Source of the DNA: an uncultured Bacteroidales bacterium
Lineage (GTDB): Bacteria; Bacteroidota; Bacteroidia; Bacteroidales; UBA932
Direction of reading: 5' to 3'
Assembly (NCBI GenBank): GCA_900546395.1
Contig: URDD01000103.1
Span: 1-6,681 of the forward strand
DNA: 6,681 nt
In this document: positions 1 through 6,409 of the stretch, piece by piece
Layout: the number at the start of each line of letters is the position of its first letter
Position numbering within the stretch: the first letter of the stretch is position 1
The notes under the pieces: model-generated
The model's database searches: none
Told to the model about the DNA's origin: nothing
Seen by the model: the letters and a program-made list of their open reading frames with translations, nothing else
Position numbers and translations under genes: made by a program

Positions 1-110
1 TCAAACACATGATACCAAATGACAAAAAGTGCGGCAACTCCGCGAAGACCATCCAGCAGGTCGTAATGTTTTTTTGTATCTGTAAAAACTGAATAGGAAA
101 AGTTTTTCAT
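1..110 (-). CDS. Acyltransferase family 3 membrane protein, N-terminal fragment (cut by window edge)
   Basis: Reading leftwards from ATG at 108-110, 36 codons are open to the edge of the window. After about 15 polar residues comes YDLLDGLRGVAALFVIWYHVF. The D-GLRG-AAL-V...H pattern at the start of the first membrane helix is the hallmark of acyltransferase-3 (OafA/NodX-like) integral membrane enzymes, and the His in the helix is the one usually considered catalytic. Family members move acetyl or other acyl groups from a donor onto cell-surface polysaccharide or other envelope molecules; the substrate cannot be told from this fragment. The start is chosen because the motif lies at the usual distance from it and a Bacteroidetes-like promoter sits about 40 bases upstream. 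No strong ribosome-binding site is visible, as is usual in this phylum. Only about a tenth of a typical family member is present, so intactness cannot be judged. Confidence 0.85.
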   Translation of the reverse strand, partial: MKNFSYSVFTDTKKHYDLLDGLRGVAALFVIWYHVF

Positions 111-150
111 GTCTTATCTTAAATTGAATCAGCCTCATTTCATTCAATGA

Positions 151-178
151 CAAAGATACAGTTTTTCCGGAAAACAAA
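151..178 (-). promoter_or_regulatory. Putative Bacteroidetes-type promoter of the acyltransferase gene
   Basis: On the minus strand TATCTTTG (151-158) matches the TAnnTTTG -7 element exactly, and TTTG at 175-178 could serve as the -33 element. The spacer is 16 bases, shorter than the usual 19-21, so the -33 call is weaker than the -7 call. Transcription would begin near 144-146, giving a leader of about 35 bases. The spacer is filled by the palindrome TTTTCCGGAAAA (163-174), which could be an operator. Function is inferred from motif and position only. Confidence 0.5.
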
Positions 179-232
179 AGTTTAAGTCAACAAAAGTCCG
201 GACAGATAACCGGCTTTATCGGATTATCCGGA
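163..232. repeat. Three phased TCCGGA palindromes upstream of the acyltransferase gene
   Basis: The 6-bp palindrome TCCGGA occurs at 166-171, 197-202 and 227-232, so the starts are 31 and 30 bases apart, close to three helical turns. The first copy is the core of a longer perfect palindrome, TTTTCCGGAAAA (163-174). A direct repeat CAAAAGT occurs at 175-181 and 191-197, between the first two sites. The sites lie on one helix face around and upstream of the putative promoter, an arrangement seen for cooperative regulator binding. Nothing in the window identifies a regulator, and chance is not excluded. Confidence 0.4.
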
Positions 233-243
233 AATTACATCGC

Positions 244-366
244 TGGGCTGTAAAGTTTTACCTAAGGGAGGGTTTTGAGCCGGAAGCAGAGACAGTTGAC
301 GGGAACACCGGTGAAAAGGAGTTTCTTATGAAAATGGTATCGGACAGCTTGAAGACGGATATTTAA
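244..366 (+). pseudogene. C-terminal remnant of a GNAT N-acetyltransferase
   Basis: The plus-strand frame ending at TAA 364-366 reads WAVKFYLREGF (244-276), then a short acidic stretch and NTGEKEFLMKM (304-336), followed by about ten residues and the stop. The pattern A-x-FY-REGF, then a spacer, then a D-NTGEKE-LM strand is typical of the last helix and beta strands of GNAT acetyltransferases, which transfer acetyl groups from acetyl-CoA. Everything upstream is missing: residues before the Trp (for example the RIIRKLHR run) do not look like the acetyl-CoA binding part, and no start codon leads a plausible gene. A full GNAT domain is about 140-160 residues; only about 40 remain. It is therefore scored as a 5'-truncated relic. 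Its stop overlaps that of the TPR-like relic on the other strand. Confidence 0.55.
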
Positions 367-860
367 TGCGGAACTGTATCTTCCATAAAGAGTTTGCCCT
401 TTATGAAGTTGATGCTCTGCTCTACAAACTCATATCCGCTGCTGCCTGGCTTTGCTGCTTTCAGGTATTTCTCGTACCATTCAGGGCAGACCTATAGTCT
501 TCTTTCAGATACAGAGCCAGACCTTTGACCGGGGCTATTGTCGTGTTGTCTTTATCATTTGAAAGCAGAGAGTCTGCAACAGCTATGGCATTGTAATATT
601 CCTTTCGGTCAAGGTATATTCTGGCTATTTTCTCATATTAATTTAGCATGAAAATAACCCGGAGCAACATCTTGCAGGCGACTCCTTTATTTTTTTCTTC
701 CAGAAACCTGACCTGTGAGACAATGTCCCTGATGAATACATCTCCTTTCTGCACTGGTTGCCTTCTGCTATTTTGGTAAAATATTTGAGGAACTTGCTTT
801 TCTTAGACTTATATTTGTCAGTTCTGTATATGTCCCGGAAGAGAGAATACGTGGCAGGGT
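363..860 (-). pseudogene. Frameshifted TPR-like protein gene (decayed)
   Basis: No single frame is open, but joining frames on the minus strand gives a continuous helical-repeat-like protein. One frame (about 860-752) reads YSLFRDIYRTDKYKSKKSKF and on to KYFTKIAEGNQ. After a shift near 751-757 another reads QKGDVFIRDIVSQVRFLEEKNK. An in-frame TAA at 638-640 interrupts it, and it resumes as YEKIARIYLDRKEYYNAIAV, then ADSLLSNDKDN and KGLALYLKEDYRSAL. A second shift near 482-490 leads to EWYEKYLKAAKPGSSGYEFV and a final TAA at 363-365. The A-x-IYL-x-KEYYNAIAVADSLL and KGLALYLKEDY segments look like consecutive tetratricopeptide helix pairs near the end of a Bacteroidales TPR protein. At least two frameshifts and one nonsense codon make function unlikely. 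The 5' end is not definable; similarity fades near 860. Confidence 0.6.
784..817 (+). promoter_or_regulatory. Putative promoter of the YbaN-family gene
   Basis: TTTG at 784-787 followed 22 bases later by TATATTTG at 810-817 fits the Bacteroidetes -33/-7 pattern (TTTG, about 19-21 bases, TAnnTTTG), with a slightly long spacer. It is the only TAnnTTTG match seen between here and the start codon at 912. It implies a leader of nearly 90 bases and lies inside the decayed TPR-like gene on the opposite strand. Inferred from motif and position. Confidence 0.4.
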
Positions 861-911
861 GTATGCAGCAAGGTAAAGGTAATTTATTACTAATTAACAA
901 AATAAATCTGG

Positions 912-1289
912 ATGACAATGGCAGTCAAAAGGGTAGTATATATAGTTTCAGGAATATTGTGTGCTGTTCTTGCAGTTTTGGGAACAGTTGTTCCCGGGCT
1001 TCCTGTCACGCCGTTTATCCTGCTGGCTTCCTGGCTTTTCCTGCGGAGCAGCAGAAGATTACACCAAAGACTTATTGATTCTCCTTTGGGAAAATATGTG
1101 GAGGAATACCACTCGAAGGGAGGGCTTTCCAGGAAAACCAAAGTCCTGTCAATCCTTGTGGCACTTCTCACCTGTGGGGCCTCTTCCGTTTTTTTCATAA
1201 CAGAGTTTTGGCTTCAGAGCCTTGTCTGTGTTGCTGGCATTTTTGGAGCCGTGATAATCTGGTTTTTTGTTCCTCTGGCAAGAGAATGA
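912..1289 (+). CDS. YbaN/DUF454 family small inner-membrane protein
   Basis: This encodes a 125-residue protein, the same size class as Escherichia coli YbaN. The family signature is clear in the first half: GTVVPGLPVTPFILLASWLF (residues 23-42), then the RSSRRLHQRL segment after it, corresponding to the conserved G-x-x-x-PGLPTTPFLLLAA...RSS-R-H motif of DUF454. Hydrophobic stretches at about residues 8-28, 28-44, 79-97 and 100-121 predict three or four membrane helices with short loops and a basic, probably cytoplasmic segment at 45-78. The biochemical role of the family is unknown. Two starts are possible, ATG at 912 or ATG at 918 (two codons later); neither has a Shine-Dalgarno sequence, and the AT-rich run upstream is typical of Bacteroidales. 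The gene converges on the helicase gene with 63 bases between stops and appears to be a single-gene unit. Confidence 0.88.
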   Translation: MTMAVKRVVYIVSGILCAVLAVLGTVVPGLPVTPFILLASWLFLRSSRRLHQRLIDSPLGKYVEEYHSKGGLSRKTKVLSILVALLTCGASSVFFITEFWLQSLVCVAGIFGAVIIWFFVPLARE

Positions 1290-1352
1290 AAGAGAGGCTG
1301 GGTGAAAGGTAGCGTGTCTGTCAGAATAGAATATACAAAAATATGAGTTCGT

Positions 1353-4300
1353 TCAGACATGGCGCACCCGTGAAAGCATTAGGTCAGCCAGGAGGACAGC
1401 GGTTTCAGGTTCATTATCCTCTGCATCTTTCGGTTTCCATGCTACTACAAAGCGTACGGATGCTGATTTTACCATATAACCTTTGGCTTCCCATCCAGAT
1501 ATGGTATCATGCATTTTTGCAGATAATTTTGCAACTGGCTTACCTGTGGAAGCATCGTACAGAGTGTAGTTCCTGTATGTCAAAGGATCTCCGCCTCTTA
1601 ATGACAGGATTTCATTTTTTTTATCTTTGAAGAAGTTTAAAACCACATCCTTATATGAGAGCTGGAGCATTATTTCTTCAGGTATCTCATATTCTTTTTC
1701 ATCGGTAATATATTTATCAGCATGCAAGTGGTCGAAACAACTGCTGTCAGTATGTATGTACAGCCTGTTTCTTGCACGAGTAATACCTACATAGTATCTG
1801 CGCATCTGTTTATCATCCTTTTTATGATTGTCTGTTATGAGCATATAGACATTATCGAACTCCCTGCCTTTGGCTTTATGGATTGTAGATACTACAACAT
1901 CAGTTCCCGAAATATCGCAGAAGTCCTCTATAGATGATTCGAATACAAATTCTTTGAAGTCACTGAAATATTTTATCCTGTTTGTCTCTTCAAACTGTTT
2001 GAGACAGCGCTTTATATACGACAGACTCTGACTCCTTCCATAAAAGGAAAAAGTCTTTTGTCTGGCTTCATTCCAAAGTTCATCGCTAATTGTCTGAGTC
2101 TGTATCCGTTTGTCGATATACTTTATGAAATATCTCATTTCAGCGATATTCCAGAAGCGCAGTCCCTCCATTGACTGTATAAGTTTGCAGTTTATTCCGT
2201 TTTTCCGTAAAAGAGCCATCATAATGACTGCCTCTTCGTTCGTTTGAGTAAGCACGCATGATGATTTTCTGTCATTGTTTCTGATTATACTTGCAGCTAT
2301 AGGCTGGTACATATACTTTGACTTGTGGTGTGTTACTTCTACCAGACCTGCCTCTTTCCTCACTGGGATAATAGGCGTATGTTTTATTCTGTTGTCGATA
2401 TTTTTCAGGAATTCGTTGGCAAAAGCCACTGGACTGCATGCGCAACGGTAGTTTTCTGTCATCTCGACAAAAGAACTCCCGTTTTCATTGCTCAGCAGGA
2501 ACATATGGTTTGAGTCTGCACCACGGAATTCAAAGATATTCTGGTCATCGTCTCCTACTGCTATAACCCGCATTTCTTCATTATTGTGTATAAGAGCCTT
2601 TACAAGGCTGTATTCGTCAGGTCCTATGTCCTGGGCCTCGTCAATTACAAGTACTGTCTTGCCTATTTTGTTAGGTTCGACTTCGCCTTGGCTTACCATC
2701 TCGGCTGCTTTTTTGACGACATTCTGAGCATCTTCCAGATTTCCTATGCGTCCCAAAAGATCAAAGCAATAAGAATGGAATGTCTTTATCTCAACGAAAT
2801 GAGCAGCATTGCCAATCAGCTCCATAAGTCTCGTTTTGAACTCCGTAGTGGCAGACCGGGAGAATGTAAGCATTAGCAGCTGCTCGTGTTTTACATCTTC
2901 AAGAAGCAACAGTGAGGCAAGTTTGTGGACAAGAACCCGTGTCTTTCCGCTTCCAGGGCCGGCTGCAACTACGATGCATCGTGAATCCTTGTCTGAGATG
3001 ATTTCCAGTTGTTTCTCTGACAATTGTCCGAACAGCTGTCCGTATTTCTTCGGTGTCAGGTTTCGCTGTATTTCGATTGCCCGGTCTCCCTGGAAATATT
3101 TGCGGACAAATTTTTTGTAGTCCATCTGAAAATAGTCCCGGACATATTGCATGGCTGAATCGTAATCCCTGACCATCAGATTTGCGTATTCGCCGACAAT
3201 ATGTACTTGCTGGATTTTTAATTTATAGAACTCGTCGAGCATCCGGTAATCATCCTGCCTGTACCTGGATTTATTGTCTTTTATCCTTTTTATAGTCATG
3301 GCATTATAGAGTACCAGAAAGCCGCCGTCGAGTTTCAGTGCACCTATTTTCGACAAGTATAGAAGAGCCTCTTCAACATCTTCCAACTGGATATTGTCTT
3401 TATTGTCGAAAAGACCGTCGGGACTTGATTTCAATTGGTCCAGAAGTTCTATTTCCGAGAACATTACGGCTTTTTCTGTTGTATTAATATTTTCAGTGGA
3501 GGAGTCTGAAACTTTACTATATAGCCATTTTATTGTGAAGCGGCTGATTGCCAGTCGCTTTTCCGATTTCTTGACAGTAGATTCGGGATCTGTCTGAAGG
3601 TTGAGTTCCATATTATGTACGGCATCTCCTTTTCTATGTATGTATCCCTTTAATTTAAGGAAGCAGATCAGTGTTCTTATGTCTTTTTCCTTTGAAGTGC
3701 CGATGCCGCAGGTAATGGCATTTTCATTGAACTGTTTATATGAGATTTGCAATGTTCCGGCAGAAATGGACTTCAGTATATAGCGTTCGAGTTTGGCAAA
3801 CCGTTCAAGGTGCATTTGAGACTTCCTCTCGGTGTCACCTGTATCCTGCAGATAAACAGATATGTCTTTGCTGTCTGCCAATATGCCTTCCTGTCTCATG
3901 CGTTCCACGACAGAGATGACTTCTTTTTTGCTGAATCCCAAAATGTCGGCAAGGTAGTCAATCCTTGATTCCGATTCCGAATCCTGAGCCTTTGCAATAT
4001 GTTTTTTTGATATAAGCGACTTGATGATGCGGACAGCCTTTTCGGTTTCGTCGCGCCCGAAAAGTAATGAAGAGGCTATGCGCTCCCTGGCTTCATCTAC
4101 ATTTTTTACAGTTATTCCTGTGGCATACACATGAGGAACATTGTTCCCCCTTGTCAGATACCCGCTTTGCTCTAAAGTCGCCAATGCGGTGCGGACTCGG
4201 TTTTCTATGTCGGATACCGAGTCGTCCCATCCGGCGCAGCGGGCTATTTCCAAAGCAGAACAGTTGACGCTCATCCGTTGTCTGGTAAGGCCTTTTACAG

Positions 4301-6248
4301 CCTTCCATACTTGCTGTATTTCACTTATGCTGAGTTTTGTCTGATTCAGCAATATGAAATGTTTGTCCAGATCGTTGTCATTGTAAAGTACATAGCACTC
4401 TGCCTCAAGACTTGGATCACGTCCGGCTCTTCCAGCCTCCTGGACATAGTTTTCGAGAGAGTCGGAAATATCGTAATGTATGACAAGACCAACATCTTTC
4501 TTATCTACGCCCATGCCAAAAGCGGATGTAGCCACGATTATATCTGCCTGGCCTTTCATGAATGCGTCCTGATTGGCAATTTTTTCATCAGAGTCCATTT
4601 TCCCGTTAAAAGGTATTGCCTTGAAACCGTCTCTTGACAGTTTTTCGGCAAGCTCTTCAGTGCGTTTTGTCCGGGATACATAAACTATGGCAGGACAAGC
4701 TGATTCGGAAACAAGTTCCCTGAGCTTTGTATATTTGTCATTCTCGCTTTCAGAATGTATGACTGAATAATGAAGATTTGTTCTGGAAGCGGATGAAGCG
4801 AATAACTCCAAGTCCAGGTCAAGATTTTGCCTGAAATAGTCCCGGATATCCTGTATGACCTTTTGTTTTGCAGTAGCGGTAAAACAAGATACAGGTATCG
4901 GATTTTTACATTTTTTCAGTTCCTGGTATTTGCGGATAAAAGTGCCTATATAAAGGTAATCTACTCTGAAGTCTTGTCCCCATGAAGAAAAACAATGGGC
5001 TTCGTCTATGACGAATCTCACGACATTCCGGGCGGTCAATATCCTTTCAATCGTTTTAGAACGAAGCATTTCAGGTGAAATATACAGTAGGGAAGCATCT
5101 CCTTCCAGGACTTGCCGTATTGACATTGCCCTTGTGATAGGATCAAGCATTCCATTTATGGTAACAGCATCTGTTATACCCCTTTCAGCGAGGTTGTCAA
5201 CCTGATCTTTCATTAAAGACTGCAGAGGGGAAATGACTACTGTTAGTCCGTGTAAGGAACGGCCTGCCATAAGTGCAGGTAATTGGAATGTAAGGGATTT
5301 GCCTCCTCCGGTTGGAAATATTGCCAGCAACGACTTGCCGTTGACTGCCGCTCGTGCCGCCCGTTCCTGCAGCGGCTCGCCTTCGTATGTACGGAAACTG
5401 TCATATCCGAAAAAGGATTTCAGGTTATGTACCACATCCAACTGGGAACTGCAGTAACTGCATCCTTCCTGACAACGGGTATATCGCAGAAGTTTTAAAA
5501 TATATTCGACTTCAGGATAATTATGAAGGACCCATCCTGGGGTTATAGAACGGAAATCTGTAGTGTCAATGAGTGCCAATGCGTATGCCAGTCCGCAAGG
5601 ATATCTGTTTACGAACATTTCAAGTTCGGCATTGCAGCAGATTTTATCTTTGTAAATTTCCTTTATCAGCTCCGGCTGGCCTTCCTTGATGTATTCAGCA
5701 TTTACCATCTTCAGAAATCCGTAAAATTCTTGCTTGCCATGAAGCAGTGAGGCAAATAGCTTGCGTTTTTCCCGGGACAATGAATTCCAGCGTTCAATTT
5801 CTTCAAGAAGTAAAATTTCGGCTTTCCGGCAATCGTTTACCGGGTTGTTCATCTGGTCGCTTATCAGCTTATCATCTTTTACAAGTCTGTGATAAGGCCT
5901 TTCGGGAAACAATAGTGGTGATATATAAAGCGTATCTACCAAAACCCATTTGCAACTCGTGTCATGAAACAGATATTTTGCATCATGATGGATAATGTTG
6001 TGGCCGCAGATATATTCTACATCACTCAGAAAAGAGAACAGTTCTTCTTTTGAGGCTTTGTGGAATGTCTGACCGTCTGGTTTAGTTGCTCCGATGTCGT
6101 GGATTTTATGGTCGGTCAATCCGGTCTCAATATCTATAAAGGCATATCTTGTTGACTGATAAGATGCATATACTGTCTGAATATTTCCATAGTCTTCATC
6201 TCTATCTCCGGCTTTCATGCTTCCTATCAGTTTGCTCCATATTGACAT
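1353..6248 (-). CDS. Exonuclease / RecQ-like SF2 / UvrD-like SF1 helicase fusion protein (1631 residues)
   Basis: This is an intact giant gene, probably a cytoplasmic DNA-processing enzyme. Residues are numbered from ATG 6246-6248; a TTG two codons upstream is less likely. About 33-145: DEDD-type 3'-5' exonuclease with FIDIETG (D39, E41), GHNIIHHD (D89) and a late D139. Residues 259-266: a C-x3-C-x2-C cluster. About 279-640: RecQ-like helicase with Q294, FPTGGGKS (K317), DEAH (415-418), WGQDFR (423-428), FTATAK, an ATSAFGMGVD motif V and QEAGRAGRD (603-611). The canonical RecQ-Ct four-cysteine zinc site is not seen. About 640-1066: linker with several winged-helix-like segments. About 1066-1500: UvrD-like SF1 helicase with AGPGSGKTR (K1102), DEAQD (1203-1207), GDDDQNIFEFRGA, ENYR, TIHKAKGREFD and YYVGITRARNRLYI. 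About 1525-1631: unassigned domain. Both helicase families translocate 3'-5' on single-stranded DNA using ATP. All core motifs are present in both motors, so both are probably active. No partner gene adjoins it. A role in recombination, repair or defence is inferred; databases would probably call it a RecQ family ATP-dependent DNA helicase. Confidence 0.93.
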   Translation of the reverse strand: MSIWSKLIGSMKAGDRDEDYGNIQTVYASYQSTRYAFIDIETGLTDHKIHDIGATKPDGQTFHKASKEELFSFLSDVEYICGHNIIHHDAKYLFHDTSCKWVLVDTLYISPLLFPERPYHRLVKDDKLISDQMNNPVNDCRKAEILLLEEIERWNSLSREKRKLFASLLHGKQEFYGFLKMVNAEYIKEGQPELIKEIYKDKICCNAELEMFVNRYPCGLAYALALIDTTDFRSITPGWVLHNYPEVEYILKLLRYTRCQEGCSYCSSQLDVVHNLKSFFGYDSFRTYEGEPLQERAARAAVNGKSLLAIFPTGGGKSLTFQLPALMAGRSLHGLTVVISPLQSLMKDQVDNLAERGITDAVTINGMLDPITRAMSIRQVLEGDASLLYISPEMLRSKTIERILTARNVVRFVIDEAHCFSSWGQDFRVDYLYIGTFIRKYQELKKCKNPIPVSCFTATAKQKVIQDIRDYFRQNLDLDLELFASSASRTNLHYSVIHSESENDKYTKLRELVSESACPAIVYVSRTKRTEELAEKLSRDGFKAIPFNGKMDSDEKIANQDAFMKGQADIIVATSAFGMGVDKKDVGLVIHYDISDSLENYVQEAGRAGRDPSLEAECYVLYNDNDLDKHFILLNQTKLSISEIQQVWKAVKGLTRQRMSVNCSALEIARCAGWDDSVSDIENRVRTALATLEQSGYLTRGNNVPHVYATGITVKNVDEARERIASSLLFGRDETEKAVRIIKSLISKKHIAKAQDSESESRIDYLADILGFSKKEVISVVERMRQEGILADSKDISVYLQDTGDTERKSQMHLERFAKLERYILKSISAGTLQISYKQFNENAITCGIGTSKEKDIRTLICFLKLKGYIHRKGDAVHNMELNLQTDPESTVKKSEKRLAISRFTIKWLYSKVSDSSTENINTTEKAVMFSEIELLDQLKSSPDGLFDNKDNIQLEDVEEALLYLSKIGALKLDGGFLVLYNAMTIKRIKDNKSRYRQDDYRMLDEFYKLKIQQVHIVGEYANLMVRDYDSAMQYVRDYFQMDYKKFVRKYFQGDRAIEIQRNLTPKKYGQLFGQLSEKQLEIISDKDSRCIVVAAGPGSGKTRVLVHKLASLLLLEDVKHEQLLMLTFSRSATTEFKTRLMELIGNAAHFVEIKTFHSYCFDLLGRIGNLEDAQNVVKKAAEMVSQGEVEPNKIGKTVLVIDEAQDIGPDEYSLVKALIHNNEEMRVIAVGDDDQNIFEFRGADSNHMFLLSNENGSSFVEMTENYRCACSPVAFANEFLKNIDNRIKHTPIIPVRKEAGLVEVTHHKSKYMYQPIAASIIRNNDRKSSCVLTQTNEEAVIMMALLRKNGINCKLIQSMEGLRFWNIAEMRYFIKYIDKRIQTQTISDELWNEARQKTFSFYGRSQSLSYIKRCLKQFEETNRIKYFSDFKEFVFESSIEDFCDISGTDVVVSTIHKAKGREFDNVYMLITDNHKKDDKQMRRYYVGITRARNRLYIHTDSSCFDHLHADKYITDEKEYEIPEEIMLQLSYKDVVLNFFKDKKNEILSLRGGDPLTYRNYTLYDASTGKPVAKLSAKMHDTISGWEAKGYMVKSASVRFVVAWKPKDAEDNEPETAVLLADLMLSRVRHV

Positions 6249-6265
6249 ATGCAATATATAATTAC

Positions 6266-6289
6266 AATATAACTCTAATCAGTTATATT
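6266..6289. repeat. Perfect 9-bp inverted repeat in the helicase leader
   Basis: AATATAACT (6266-6274) and AGTTATATT (6281-6289) are exact reverse complements separated by six bases. The dyad lies between the putative -7 element (6329-6336) and the helicase ATG (6248), centred about 30 bases upstream of the start. It could be a repressor operator just downstream of the promoter or an AT-rich stem-loop in the 5' leader. A direct repeat CAATATA (6252-6258 and 6265-6271) overlaps its start-proximal arm. The arms are A/T-dominated, so a chance origin is possible. Confidence 0.55.
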
Positions 6290-6328
6290 ATTGGTTATTA
6301 TTTAGTGCTGTATCCTTGCTATATGCCA

Positions 6329-6336
6329 CAAAGATA
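6329..6336 (-). promoter_or_regulatory. Putative -7 promoter element of the helicase gene
   Basis: On the minus strand this reads TATCTTTG, an exact TAnnTTTG match and identical to the element before the acyltransferase gene. Transcription would start near 6322, giving an AT-rich leader of about 75 bases that contains the inverted repeat. No TTTG lies at the proper -33 distance; the nearest candidates (TGTG at 6352-6355, CCTG at 6354-6357) are poor, so the promoter may be weak or need an activator. Confidence 0.45.
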
Positions 6337-6409
6337 TAAAGAAAACTGTAACACAGGGTCGTGTCAGGCGGCTTTTATGCAGGTCAGATGCCTTTATGAA
6401 TGAAAGAAT

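Noticed and set aside
758..1078. Plus-strand frame of 106 codons overlapping the YbaN-family gene in another frame
   Set aside because: It is antisense to the TPR-like relic and then out of frame with the YbaN-family gene; the cysteine/serine-rich translation matches nothing.
890..1198. Minus-strand frame opposite the YbaN-family gene
   Set aside because: It is the antisense of a gene with a clear family signature; its residues show no domain.
1290..1352. Possible bidirectional terminator between the converging YbaN-family and helicase genes
   Set aside because: I searched both strands for a GC-rich stem followed by a T-run and found none; termination here may be Rho-dependent or lie inside coding DNA.
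1343..1630. Plus-strand frame of 95 codons over the end of the helicase gene
   Set aside because: No domain similarity and entirely explained by the opposite-strand helicase C-terminus.
4278..4637. 119-codon open frame on the plus strand inside the helicase gene
   Set aside because: It is antisense to a fully supported coding gene, has no recognisable domain, and its composition mirrors the helicase codons; it is a shadow frame.
6246..6254. TTG at 6252-6254 as the helicase start
   Set aside because: ATG only two codons downstream is a better initiator and the extra two residues carry no signal; no Shine-Dalgarno sequence favours either.
6351..6364. Inverted repeat ACAC-AGGGTC-GTGT upstream of the helicase promoter
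   Set aside because: Arms are only 4 bp, which is expected by chance, and no U-tract follows for a terminator.
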